64,000 bases of DNA from Mycobacteriales bacterium (GTDB taxonomy: Bacteria; Actinomycetota; Actinomycetes; Mycobacteriales; SCTD01), in NCBI GenBank assembly GCA_030447385.1, contig JAUJOY010000004.1, positions 229,150 to 293,149 of the forward strand. Direction: 5' to 3'. A model generated the notes under the pieces. It saw only the letters and a program-made list of their open reading frames with translations. It was not told where the DNA came from and did no database searches. Shown here piece by piece: positions 32,358-40,479 of the stretch. Numbering within the stretch: the first letter of the stretch is position 1; each line of letters opens with the position of its first letter. A program made the translations under genes and the position numbers.

Positions 32358-33377
32358 GTGAGGTCGATCTGGAAGGGCGCCATCAGCTTCGGGCTGGTGA
32401 CGATCCCGGTGAAGCTGTACAGCGCGACGGAGACCAAGGACGTCTCCTTCCACCAGGTCCGCCGCTCTGACGGCAGCCGCATCAAGTACAAGCGCGTGGC
32501 GGCCGTGGACGGCGAGGAGGTCGCGTACGGCGACATCGCCAAGGGCTTCGAGCTCTCCAGCGGCGAGACCGTCGTCCTCAGCGACGAGGACTTCCGCGAC
32601 CTGCCGCTGACCACGAGCCGCGCGATCGACGTGCTGCAGTTCGTGCCGCTCGAGGAGCTCGACCCCATCTTCTTCGAGAAGAGCTACTACCTCGAGCCGG
32701 ACAAGGCGGGGGTCAAGCCGTACGTCCTGCTCCGCGATGCGCTCGGGAAGTCAGGTCGGGTCGCGATCGTCAAGGTGGCGCTGCGCAACCGGGAGTCGCT
32801 CGCCGCGCTGCGCGTGCGCAACGGGGTGTTCGTCCTCGAGACGATGCTGTGGCCGGACGAGGTGCGCACCCCCGACTTCGGCTTCCTGAACGAGGACGTC
32901 GAGGTCCGGCCACAGGAGCTCGAGATGGCCGGCAGCCTCATCGAGACCCTCACCGGCGAGTTCGACCCCGGCGAGTACAAGGACAGCTACCGCGAGGCGC
33001 TCCAGGCCGTCATCGAGGCCAAGGTCGAGGGACGCGAGGTCGTGCAGCCCGCCTCCTCGCAGCCGACCTCCGGCTCGGTGGTGGACCTGATGGCGGCCCT
33101 GCGCGCCAGCGTGGAGGCGGCCAAGCAGGGCCGGACGGACAGCGGGACCGCCGCATCGGCGGGCTCCGAGGAGGACCCCGAGAAGGACGTGGCGACGGAG
33201 GCCGACTCCGGCTCCGGCTCGGCTCGGAAGGGGCCGTCGAGGAGCGCTCCTGCGAAGAAGGCTCCCGCCCGCAAGAAGGCGGCCGCGGCCGACGGCGCCG
33301 GGGAGAAGGCCCGGCCGAAGAAGGCCGCCGGCGACACGTCCAAGCCGGCGAAGCGCACCGCCCGCAAGTCCGCGTGA
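32358..33377 (+). CDS. ku: Ku protein, NHEJ end-binding
   Basis: GTG 32358 follows GGGGAGG; 339 residues. RSIWKGAISFGLVTIPVKLYSATETKDVSFHQV is the classic bacterial Ku start, with IKYKRVAAVDGEEVAYGDIAKGFEL and the core LDPIFFEKSYYLEP...KPYVLLRDAL. Ku homodimers ring DNA ends and recruit LigD. The last 90 residues are a low-complexity Lys/Ala/Pro tail (KKAPARKKAAAADGAG...KRTARKSA), like the extended tails of some actinobacterial Ku proteins that bind DNA. Divergent from the two ligD genes, together a compact NHEJ set. Confidence 0.95.
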   Translation: MRSIWKGAISFGLVTIPVKLYSATETKDVSFHQVRRSDGSRIKYKRVAAVDGEEVAYGDIAKGFELSSGETVVLSDEDFRDLPLTTSRAIDVLQFVPLEELDPIFFEKSYYLEPDKAGVKPYVLLRDALGKSGRVAIVKVALRNRESLAALRVRNGVFVLETMLWPDEVRTPDFGFLNEDVEVRPQELEMAGSLIETLTGEFDPGEYKDSYREALQAVIEAKVEGREVVQPASSQPTSGSVVDLMAALRASVEAAKQGRTDSGTAASAGSEEDPEKDVATEADSGSGSARKGPSRSAPAKKAPARKKAAAADGAGEKARPKKAAGDTSKPAKRTARKSA

Positions 33378-33396
33378 GGCCCCGGACGGCGCGCCG

Positions 33397-34068
33397 GTGA
33401 GGGGCACGGTCTGCCTCCAGGGGGGCGGCGAGTTCTCCCCCTCCTGCGTGGACATGGACGCCGACCTCGTCGCCCGCGCCGGCGGGGGCCCGGTCGTGGT
33501 GACCGCGCTCGCCGGCGCTCCGGGGCAGGACTACCGCACCGCCACGGCGAACGGCGTCCGCCACTTCGCCACGGTCGGGGCGACGGCGGTCGTGGGGGCG
33601 CCCGACGTGCGCGAGAACCCCGAGGATGCGCTGGCGGTGCTGCGGACGGCCCGCCTGCTCGTACTGCCCGGAGGCTCCCCGGCGCGCCTGCTGGCGGCAC
33701 TTCGGTCCAGCGGCGCCGGCCAGGTGGTGGCGGACCTGCTGGACAGCGACGGCGTCGTGATGGGAGCGAGTGCCGGGGCGATGGTGCTGTGCGACTGGAC
33801 GGTGCTGCCGGACCGGGGGATGCGGGTCGTGGCGGGTCTCGGCGTCGTACCGCAGACCGTGGTCGTACCGCACTGGAGCGGCGGTCGGGAGGACTGGCTG
33901 GCGGCCGTCGACGCCGCGGTTGCGCCGCAGGTGAGCGTTCTCGGTCTGCCGGAGGAGTCCGGCGTCGTGGTGGACCGCACCGGGCTTCTGGCCGTCGGCC
34001 GGTCTCCGTCCGCGCTGCTTCGACAGGGGGTCGAGCTGGCCGTGGGTTCGCGGGTGGAAGCGGCATGA
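33397..34068 (+). CDS. peptidase S51-like / type 1 glutamine amidotransferase-like protein
   Basis: 223 residues; GTG 33397 lies 19 bp after the Ku stop. The nucleophile motif is VVMGASAGAMVLCDW (G-x-S-A-G-A), as in cyanophycinase and dipeptidase E, preceded by LLVLPGGSPARLL. An N-terminal LQGGGEFSPSC matches the family. Members hydrolyse small peptides or cyanophycin-like polymers; nothing here fixes the substrate. Gene order places it after Ku, perhaps on the same transcript. Confidence 0.75.
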   Translation: MRGTVCLQGGGEFSPSCVDMDADLVARAGGGPVVVTALAGAPGQDYRTATANGVRHFATVGATAVVGAPDVRENPEDALAVLRTARLLVLPGGSPARLLAALRSSGAGQVVADLLDSDGVVMGASAGAMVLCDWTVLPDRGMRVVAGLGVVPQTVVVPHWSGGREDWLAAVDAAVAPQVSVLGLPEESGVVVDRTGLLAVGRSPSALLRQGVELAVGSRVEAA

Positions 34069-34207
34069 CGCGTCGTGGCCGGGGATCGCGGCGGCCGCGC
34101 GCAGTCCGAACCGTACGGGCCGTTGGGGGTGGCGTTGGGCTGTCCGGCCCCCGCGATGCGATGCTCGCCCTGCGGAGGACGTCGACATGCAGTGGAGGGA
34201 GGGGCAC

Positions 34208-36160
34208 GTGAGCCAGGACAACAACCCGTCAGGTCCGACTCGGCCCTCGGGCGGCAGCGGCGGCGGGCCGATGGCGGAACGGATGCAGGCCCTGCTCTCC
34301 CGTGCAGCAGAGGAGCAGCTGAGCGAGCAGCGGCAGGTGTCGTCCGTGCTCGCCGACCTGCGCCAGCTCGTCGCCGGCCTCAGTGAGCAGCTGCGCGGGA
34401 CGGCCTCGTCCGAACGCGTGGAGAGCCTCGCGGGCGAGGTGAGCGCGCTGGTGACCGAGCTGCGCGCCTCGAGCGCGGTCCTGGGGGAGCGGCTCGACGG
34501 CGTCGGTCGGCGCATCGACGAGCAGGCTGCCGCCACCTCCGGGATCGCCACGGGCAGCGGTGCGGGCAGCGCGGGCGTCGAGCAGCGCGTCGCCGAGCTG
34601 GGCTCGCAGGTCACGGCGCAGGAAGGGGCGCTGAGCCAGCTGCAGGACTCGCTCGCCCCGCTCTCCACGACCCCTGACACCCTGTCGGCGTTGCAGGGCG
34701 ACATCGCGGGGATGCAGGAGCGCCTGCAGGCCCTCGGTGACACCCTGACCGCCGTCGGGCAGATGACGCAGGTGCGCAGCGATCTGGGGGTGCTGCGCGG
34801 CGACGTCCAGCAGCTCGGCGCGCGGCTGGCGCAGATGGAGGTCCCGACGACGGACGCGATCGCCGCCGCCGTGCGGCCGCAGACCGAGCACCTGGTGGGC
34901 GAGCTCGCGCCGCGAGTCGCCGACCTGGTGCTGAGCCGGGTGTCCGCCACCCTGGTCGAGCAGGTGGCCAGCAGCGTGACCGCCGCCGTGCAGAGCGGGC
35001 TGACGGAGCGGGTACGCGCCGCGACCGCGGACAGCGAGCTGCGGATCAGCGCGCACGTCGACGAGGCGATCCTGGCGCTGGCGGAGGCGCTGCTGCGCCG
35101 CCGCCGGAGCAGCCGCGGCTCCGTCCTCGCGGGAGTGACGGACCCGGCCGCCGCGGTGCCGGAGGCCGAGCCCGCGGAGGAGCTCGAGCTGCCCGCATAC
35201 GCAGTGGCAGTCGGTGCGCAGGCTGCAGCCGCTGATGCAGGCGGGCCTGGAGCGGACGGCGACGTCGAGGACGCCCCGCAGCGCGGCCTGGGCGCCGCGG
35301 CCCCTGCCGAGGACGAGGACCCGGCTGACCAGGACGTCGCCGAGGACACGGCTTCCGCCGCAGCCGCGGCCGACGACCCGGCCGACGCCGACGCCGGACC
35401 GGACGTGGTGGCGCAGGTCGAGCGAGGCGGCGCGGAGGACGACGACGTGGGCGCCGACGCCCAGGGCGGGGGCCCACACGGCGACGACCGTGCTGCGCAG
35501 GACCGTGCTGCGCAGGACCTGGCCGCGCAGGACCCGGTGGCCGAGGATCCGGCAGCCGAGGACCTGGTGCCGGAGGACCTGGCGCCCGAGGACACGGCAG
35601 CTCAGGACCTGGCGCCGGAGGACCTGGCGCCGGAGGACACGGCACCGGAGGACACGGCGTCCGAGGACCTGGCGCCGGAGGACACGGCGTCCGAGGAGCT
35701 GGCGCCCGAGGACGCCGCGCCCGAGGAGGACCGGCTGGACCTGGACGATGACGGGCAGCGCAGCCAGGCACCCTCGGGCCCGTCGCGGCAGCCGGAGCGC
35801 GCGGACCGAGCCGAGCCTCCGGCGGAGGCCCCGCGGGTCTCGGCTCGCACCGCGCTGGAGGAGCTCCTCGCGGGACGTCAGGCCTGGGGCTACCGGGCCG
35901 AGACGGCCGCCACCGCCGGGCCCCCCACGGCCGGCGCCGGCGTGGACAGTGCGGCGCTGGTCGACACCTCCAAGGCTCCCGCCCCGCGGGTCTACACGCG
36001 CTCGCGGCTCACCTCGCCCGATCCCGACAACGAGACCGCAACCGCCACGCAGGCCCAGCCGGATGCGGAGGCCGGTACCGGTCGCGTTCTGGACGAGGAC
36101 TGGTTCGACGAGGAGCACGACGGCCCACGCCGCCGGCCGTGGTGGCGCCCCGGCGGATGA
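34208..36160 (+). CDS. coiled-coil protein with tandem acidic pentapeptide repeats
   Basis: GTG 34208 follows GGAGGGAGGGG with good spacing, so it is preferred over ATG 34187. The 650-residue protein has a Gly/Pro head and a coiled-coil region (about 20-300) with heptad-like Leu/Val spacing and many Gln/Arg. A run of Arg (LLRRRRSSRG) follows, then an acidic Ala/Asp/Glu region with 16 five-residue repeats (D-x-A-P/A-E/Q). The tail is Arg/Trp-rich (DGPRRRPWWRPGG). No family is recognised and no signal peptide or membrane span is visible. The organisation suggests a scaffold with a flexible acidic linker (inference). A strong hairpin terminator follows. Confidence 0.8.
   Translation: MSQDNNPSGPTRPSGGSGGGPMAERMQALLSRAAEEQLSEQRQVSSVLADLRQLVAGLSEQLRGTASSERVESLAGEVSALVTELRASSAVLGERLDGVGRRIDEQAAATSGIATGSGAGSAGVEQRVAELGSQVTAQEGALSQLQDSLAPLSTTPDTLSALQGDIAGMQERLQALGDTLTAVGQMTQVRSDLGVLRGDVQQLGARLAQMEVPTTDAIAAAVRPQTEHLVGELAPRVADLVLSRVSATLVEQVASSVTAAVQSGLTERVRAATADSELRISAHVDEAILALAEALLRRRRSSRGSVLAGVTDPAAAVPEAEPAEELELPAYAVAVGAQAAAADAGGPGADGDVEDAPQRGLGAAAPAEDEDPADQDVAEDTASAAAAADDPADADAGPDVVAQVERGGAEDDDVGADAQGGGPHGDDRAAQDRAAQDLAAQDPVAEDPAAEDLVPEDLAPEDTAAQDLAPEDLAPEDTAPEDTASEDLAPEDTASEELAPEDAAPEEDRLDLDDDGQRSQAPSGPSRQPERADRAEPPAEAPRVSARTALEELLAGRQAWGYRAETAATAGPPTAGAGVDSAALVDTSKAPAPRVYTRSRLTSPDPDNETATATQAQPDAEAGTGRVLDEDWFDEEHDGPRRRPWWRPGG
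35486..35725 (+). repeat. 16 tandem 15-bp repeats encoding DxxxE/Q pentapeptides
   Basis: Counted by hand: 16 consecutive 15-nt units, almost all beginning GAC and ending GAG or CAG. Typical units are GACCTGGCGCCGGAG (DLAPE, several exact copies), GACACGGCGTCCGAG (DTASE, two copies) and GACCGTGCTGCGCAG (DRAAQ, two copies). All are in frame within the coiled-coil gene, so copy number can change without breaking the frame. Confidence 0.92.
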
Positions 36161-36191
36161 TCCCCGGCTGACTCGCGCCTGCGAGCGCACA

Positions 36192-36220
36192 GGAGGCCGG
36201 GCCGCAACGGCCCGGCCTCC
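36192..36220. terminator. hairpin terminator after the repeat protein
   Basis: GGAGGCCGGGCCG-CAA-CGGCCCGGCCTCC, a perfect 13-bp GC-rich stem with a 3-nt loop, 31 bp after the stop. It also faces the convergent CsbD-like gene and may serve both strands. Confidence 0.8.
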
Positions 36221-36281
36221 CGCGTACGCCCTCTTGTAGGTCCTGCGTGCGGCCGCCAGCCGCGGGGGCTGACGGCAGGTG

Positions 36282-36452
36282 CTACTTGAAGACGTCCTTG
36301 ACCTTCTCGCCGGCCTGCTTGAGGTTGCCCGAAGCCTGGTCCTTGTGACCCTCGGCCTCGAGGTTCTCGTCACCGGTGGCGCGCCCGACGTGCTCCTTGC
36401 CCTGGCCGGAGACTTCCTGGGCCTTGTTCTTGATCTTGTCCGTGGCACTCAC
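36282..36452 (-). CDS. CsbD-family stress protein
   Basis: GTG 36452 follows GAAGGGAGG and gives a 56-residue protein: SATDKIKNKAQEVSGQGKEHVGRATGDENLEAEGHKDQ, then ASGNLKQAGEKVKDVFK. The repeated NK-x-x-E-x-x-G-x-x-K-E pattern and hydrophilic helical make-up are those of CsbD/YjbJ proteins, small and abundant under general stress; biochemical function unknown. The track ORF to 36644 is an over-extension. Confidence 0.85.
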   Translation of the reverse strand: MSATDKIKNKAQEVSGQGKEHVGRATGDENLEAEGHKDQASGNLKQAGEKVKDVFK

Positions 36453-36588
36453 GATGAGGCCTCCCTTCGACGACAGATCTGTGCCCTGAAGCCGGCACGG
36501 CACACCTGCGGGGAAGCGGCGCGGGGAATCGCGGGCTCGCTGGCAGGCTTGCAGAACGAGGTAGTGCCGCCGATCCGAAGGAGTTCCT

Positions 36589-37779
36589 GTGCCGATGCCC
36601 CCGTTGGTCGAGCCGGCCGCCGAGCTGAGCCGCCAGGAGGTCATGCGCTACAGCCGCCACCTGATCATCCCCGACGTGGCGATGGACGGGCAGAAGCGCC
36701 TGAAGAACGCCAAGGTCCTCGCTGTCGGCGCCGGTGGGCTCGGCAGCCCCACGCTCATGTACCTCGCCGCCGCGGGTGTCGGCACCCTGGGCATCGTCGA
36801 CTTCGACGTGGTCGACGAGAGCAACCTGCAGCGCCAGGTCATCCACGGGCAGAGCGACATCGGCCGCCCGAAGGCCGAGAGCGCCCGCGACTCGGTACGC
36901 GAGATCAACCCGCTGATCGAGGTGGTGCTCCACCAGGAGCGGCTCGACAGCAGCAACGTGATGGACATCTTCGCGCAGTACGACCTCATCGTCGACGGCA
37001 CGGACAACTTCGCGACGCGCTACATGGTCAACGACGCGGCGTTCCTCCTCGGCAAGCCCTACGTCTGGGGCTCGATCTACCGCTTCGACGGGCAGGCGTC
37101 GGTCTTCTGGCCGACCGCTCCCGGGGGTCAGGCGCCCTGCTACCGCTGCCTCTACCCCGAGCCGCCGCCGCCGGGCATGGTCCCCTCGTGTGCGGAGGGC
37201 GGTGTGCTCGGCATCCTGTGCGCGTCCATCGGCGCGATCCAGACCACCGAGGCGATCAAGCTGCTGACCGGCATCGGCGAGCCGCTCGTCGGCTCCCTGA
37301 TGGTCTACGACGCGCTCGACATGGAGTACCGCAAGATCAAGGTCCGCAAGGACCCTGAGTGCCCGCTGTGCGGCAAGAAGCCCACGATCCGCGAGCTGAT
37401 CGACTACGACGCGTTCTGCGGCGTGGTCTCCGAGGCGGCGCAGGACGCGGCCGCGGGCAGCACCATCCTCGCGACCGAGCTGAAGACGAAGATGGACGCC
37501 GGGGAGGACTTCCTGCTCGTGGACGTCCGCGAGCCGGCCGAGTTCGAGATCGTGCGCATCCCCGGCGCGGTCCTCATCCCCAAGGGCGACATCCTCAACG
37601 GGTCGGCCCTGTCGGATCTGCCGCAGGACAGGCAGATCGTCCTGCACTGCAAGAGCGGCGTCCGGTCCGCGGAGGCGCTGGCCGCGCTCAAGGCCGCCGG
37701 CCTCACCAACAGCGTCCACGTGCAGGGCGGCGTGCTGGCCTGGGCGGCGCAGGTCGACCCGAGCCTGCCGACGTACTGA
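36589..37779 (+). CDS. moeZ: adenylyltransferase/sulfurtransferase MoeZ (MoeBR)
   Basis: 396 residues, GTG 36589 after AAGGAG at 5 nt. The N-terminal MoeB/ThiF domain has the nucleotide loop VLAVGAGGLGSPTLMYLAAAGVGTLGIVDFDVVDESNLQRQ and two zinc pairs (CYRCLY and CPLCGKK). The C-terminal rhodanese domain (about 290-395) has the persulfide cysteine in IVLHCKSGVRSAEAL. MoeZ activates the C-terminus of small sulfur-carrier proteins (MoaD, CysO-type) by adenylation and sulfuration, for molybdopterin and cysteine synthesis. It occupies the Rv3206c position of the conserved block. Confidence 0.95.
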   Translation: MPMPPLVEPAAELSRQEVMRYSRHLIIPDVAMDGQKRLKNAKVLAVGAGGLGSPTLMYLAAAGVGTLGIVDFDVVDESNLQRQVIHGQSDIGRPKAESARDSVREINPLIEVVLHQERLDSSNVMDIFAQYDLIVDGTDNFATRYMVNDAAFLLGKPYVWGSIYRFDGQASVFWPTAPGGQAPCYRCLYPEPPPPGMVPSCAEGGVLGILCASIGAIQTTEAIKLLTGIGEPLVGSLMVYDALDMEYRKIKVRKDPECPLCGKKPTIRELIDYDAFCGVVSEAAQDAAAGSTILATELKTKMDAGEDFLLVDVREPAEFEIVRIPGAVLIPKGDILNGSALSDLPQDRQIVLHCKSGVRSAEALAALKAAGLTNSVHVQGGVLAWAAQVDPSLPTY

Positions 37780-37957
37780 TCCTGCCGGCCCGCCCGCCGG
37801 CCGGTCTGCCCGCCCCGCCGCCCGCCCCGCCCCGCCCGGCCGGCCGGCCGCCGGCCCGCCCCGCCGCCGCACGATCGCGCGCCCGCCCCGCCGGCCCGCC
37901 CCGCCGCCGCACTGCGGGGGGGCGGGGTGGCAGCAGGGGGGAGGCGTTCTCGCGGGG
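37780..37957. repeat. extreme GC-rich low-complexity intergenic tract
   Basis: 178 bp between the convergent moeZ and KaiC-like genes, made almost entirely of CCCGCCCCGCCGG-like blocks on the + strand, then a G-run (CTGCGGGGGGGCGGGGTGG). A 20-bp direct repeat, GGCCCGCCCCGCCGCCGCAC, occurs at 37853-37872 and 37893-37912. No gene is present. The tract could form i-motif/G-quadruplex-type structures or simply be a slippage-prone spacer, and it is a likely place for sequencing error. Confidence 0.7.
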
Positions 37958-39490
37958 CTAGCGCGGGGAGGGCTGGCCCATCAGGATTCCGTCGAGCCCG
38001 GAGAAGGCCGAGCCGACCACCATCGAGCCCTCGCCGATCGTCAGCTCCCGGATCTGCTGGTCGTGGGCGCTGCCCCGCATCTTGAGCATCAGGATGCCGC
38101 GCTTGAGCTCGCTGTCGACCTCGACGTAGCGCAGGACCAGGATCACGTCGATCAGCCCGGATATGTGGCTCTCGGTCACCGAGGTCCCGCCGATCAGGTG
38201 CGTCGCCGAGGCGGTCATCAGCGAGGCCACGGCGATCTGCTTCACGTAGGACGTCAGGCCGATGACGAACTCGCGGTAGGCCACCGGCGAGCCCAGCCGC
38301 TCCAGCGCCGAGAGGCTGTCGACGATCAGCCGGGACGGCCGGTGCCCGTCGACGAGGTCGCGGATCTGGACCAGGTGGTCGTCGAGCGAGGCCACCTCCG
38401 GGTAGAGCGACACGATGCGCAGGAGCCCCTGCTCCTCGTATGCCCGCAGGTCGTGCCCCCAGCTCTGGCCGTTGCGGTAGATCTGGTCGTGCGTCTCCTC
38501 GTACGCCAGGAACAGCACCCGCTCGCCCCGGCTGGCGCTGTCCGCGGCGAACTGCGTGGCGATGAGCGTCTTGCCGGTGCCGGTCGGCCCGGACACCAGG
38601 GTGCTGGACCCCCGGAAGAGGCCGCCGTGCGCCAGCCGGTCGATGCCCTCGTTGCCGGTGGAGACGCGCTCCTCGTGAGCGTCGGGAGCGGCGGTGGGCG
38701 CGCCGACCGGCAGGACGACCAGACCCTTTCCCGGCAGCACGGTGAACGCGACGTCGCCCTTGTGGTGCATGGCGCCCCGCATCTTGAGCACCTCGACGGT
38801 GCGCCGCCGGAAGGCGCCCTCGCGCACGTTGCGCAGCAGGACGACGTTGTCGGCGACGAACTCCTCGATGCCGTAGCGGGACAGGGTGCCGCCGGGGTCA
38901 CCGGGCGTCTCGACGGTCAGCAGCATCGTCAGGCCCATCGCGCGCAGGCTGGCGATGAGGGTGCGCAGCCGCTGGCGGGTGGCCGCCCCGTCCTCGTGCA
39001 GGGCGAGCACGGCGTTGAGGCTGTCCAGCACCAGCCGCTCCCCACCGGTGGCGTCCACGGCGTGCCCGATCTGCGCCGTCAGCGTCTCCAGGCTGTACGG
39101 GGAGGTGCCGGCCGCCGTCGACAGCGGCGAGGCGTCCACGAAGCGCCAGTCGCCCGCGGCCTCCCACGCCGGGACGTCCCAGCCGAGGGTGGCGAGGTTG
39201 GCGCGCAGGTCGGCCGCGGGCTCCTCGAGCGTGACGAACACCCCTGGCTCGCCGCGGCGCACCCCCTCGGCGAGGAACTGCCCGGCGAACACGGTCTTCG
39301 CGCTGCCTGCCTGCCCGGCCACCACGGTCGCCCGCCGCGCGGGCAGCCCGCCCATCGCGACGTGATCGAAGCCGGGGATGCCGGTCAGCAGCTTGGGGAC
39401 CGACCCACCGCGCTCGTGGCCGTCCCCGCCGAGGTCGAGCAAAGCGTGCCGTCCGCCAGGGTCGCTGGCCGCCTCCCCCGCAGGGCTCAC
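37958..39490 (-). CDS. KaiC-like double-ATPase
   Basis: GTG 39490 (GGAGGAGACGGG before it) gives 510 residues, close to cyanobacterial KaiC. Two RecA-like domains are present. CI has Walker A GQAGSAKT (59-66) and catalytic FVTLEEPAAD. CII has Walker A GPTGTGKT (about 300-307) and FLAYEETHDQ. Near 435-450, SVTESHISGLIDVILVL aligns with the KaiC autophosphorylation segment: Ser (S431-like) and a preceding Thr (T426-like) are kept, but the T432 position is Gly. No kaiA or kaiB is adjacent. It overlaps by 4 bases an RsbW-like kinase gene upstream, so it is more likely part of a signalling pair than a clock. Confidence 0.88.
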   Translation of the reverse strand: MSPAGEAASDPGGRHALLDLGGDGHERGGSVPKLLTGIPGFDHVAMGGLPARRATVVAGQAGSAKTVFAGQFLAEGVRRGEPGVFVTLEEPAADLRANLATLGWDVPAWEAAGDWRFVDASPLSTAAGTSPYSLETLTAQIGHAVDATGGERLVLDSLNAVLALHEDGAATRQRLRTLIASLRAMGLTMLLTVETPGDPGGTLSRYGIEEFVADNVVLLRNVREGAFRRRTVEVLKMRGAMHHKGDVAFTVLPGKGLVVLPVGAPTAAPDAHEERVSTGNEGIDRLAHGGLFRGSSTLVSGPTGTGKTLIATQFAADSASRGERVLFLAYEETHDQIYRNGQSWGHDLRAYEEQGLLRIVSLYPEVASLDDHLVQIRDLVDGHRPSRLIVDSLSALERLGSPVAYREFVIGLTSYVKQIAVASLMTASATHLIGGTSVTESHISGLIDVILVLRYVEVDSELKRGILMLKMRGSAHDQQIRELTIGEGSMVVGSAFSGLDGILMGQPSPR

Positions 39491-39981
39491 CCCGTCTCCT
39501 CCATGTCCGGTGCGATCTGCCCCGGCGGCCGGGCCGCCGCATCGTCCTCGACAGGGGCGAGCGCGCCGCGCGGGAGGCGGAACCAGGCGGTCTTGCCGCC
39601 CTCGTCGTGCGGCTCCATCGCGGACTCCCCGGCCAGCGCCCGCACCAGCAAGAGCCCCCATCCCCCTTCGCGCTGCACGTAGGGCTGCTGCTCGGGACGG
39701 GTCAGGTTCAGGTCGTGGACGGTCACCAGGACCGAGTCGTCGGTGACGGTCAGGCCGAGCACGAGGGGGGTGCGGGCGTGCAGCACCGCGTTGGTGACCA
39801 GCTCGGAGGTGAGCAGCAGGAGCGCGTCGTGGATCTCGGGCGGGAGCGAGGGGGCGTGCCCGGCGACGAACTCGCGTGCCTCGCGGACCAGACGCGGCAG
39901 TGGCTCGAGCCGGACGTGGTAGGTGGCCTGCACCGCGTCACCGGCCTGCAGGGCGGAGGAGAGCACACGCTGGCAGCTCAC
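39487..39981 (-). CDS. RsbW-like HATPase (anti-sigma-factor-type kinase)
   Basis: GTG 39981, after GAAGGAGGCACGCG, gives 164 residues. HATPase_c features: HDALLLLTSELVTNAVLHARTPLVLGL (N box) and a C-terminal GGWGLLLVRALAGE (G box), with PLPRLVREAREFVAGHAP before it. This compact single-domain form is that of RsbW/SpoIIAB-like serine kinases that control sigma or anti-anti-sigma factors. No sigma factor or anti-anti-sigma gene is adjacent. It is the first gene of an operon with the KaiC-like ATPase, which suggests a joint sensing role (inference). The track's longer start is not family-like. Confidence 0.82.
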   Translation of the reverse strand: MSCQRVLSSALQAGDAVQATYHVRLEPLPRLVREAREFVAGHAPSLPPEIHDALLLLTSELVTNAVLHARTPLVLGLTVTDDSVLVTVHDLNLTRPEQQPYVQREGGWGLLLVRALAGESAMEPHDEGGKTAWFRLPRGALAPVEDDAAARPPGQIAPDMEETG

Positions 39982-40053
39982 CGCGTGCCTCCTTCGCACT
40001 CGCCGGGACGCTCGGGCGCCTGCCATCGGCTGTGATACCCCACACTCGCATGC

Positions 40054-40479
40054 GTGACGCCACGAGGTGCCAGTGCCTCGGCCGGGCTCGCGGTGCGGGG
40101 CCGGTCGGCAGCGCCGCCCACGGCGTACGCCCGGCTCGTCCTCGACGTCGTCGACCGGATCCCGCGCGGCAAGGTGATGACGTACGGCGACGTCGCCGAG
40201 ATGCTCGGCCGCGGCTCCCCGCGCACCGTCGGGACGGTGCTCACCAACCACGGCCGCGAGGTCCCGTGGCAGCGGGTCGTGCAGGCCTCCGGGCGGCCCG
40301 CCGAGCCTTACCTGCAGGAGGCGCTGGCACTGCTCGTCGCGGAGGGCTGCCCCGTTGTCGGGGAACGGGTCGACCTGGCAGCGGCGCGCTGGGACGGTCG
40401 ACCAGGCGCAGAATCGTCAGAGGTACGTGGTGGACTGCCTCGTCGTGAGCCCCCTCGTTCGGCGCCCCCCAGCGGCTGA
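40054..40479 (+). CDS. alkyltransferase-like protein (ATL, MGMT family without the acceptor Cys)
   Basis: 141 residues. The DNA-binding fold reads YARLVLDVVDRIPRGKVMTYGDVAEMLGRGSPRTVGTVL, then NHGREVPWQRVVQASGRPA. In true O6-alkylguanine transferases the motif is PCHRV; here Cys is Trp (PWQRV), so it cannot accept the alkyl group. ATL proteins instead bind the lesion and pass it to nucleotide excision repair. Position matches Rv3204 in the M. tuberculosis order, just before AdnAB. CACACT 7 nt before GTG 40054 suggests leaderless transcription. The last residues beyond about 115 overlap the AdnA start and look non-conserved. Confidence 0.86.
   Translation: MTPRGASASAGLAVRGRSAAPPTAYARLVLDVVDRIPRGKVMTYGDVAEMLGRGSPRTVGTVLTNHGREVPWQRVVQASGRPAEPYLQEALALLVAEGCPVVGERVDLAAARWDGRPGAESSEVRGGLPRREPPRSAPPSG

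Noticed and set aside
35486-35725. Possible CRISPR or satellite array
   Set aside because: The 15-bp repeats have no spacers and stay in frame in a long ORF, so they are coding pentapeptide repeats.
37958-39981. A circadian kai operon
   Set aside because: No KaiA or KaiB-like ORF is near, and the KaiC-like protein pairs with an HATPase; a clock function is not supported.
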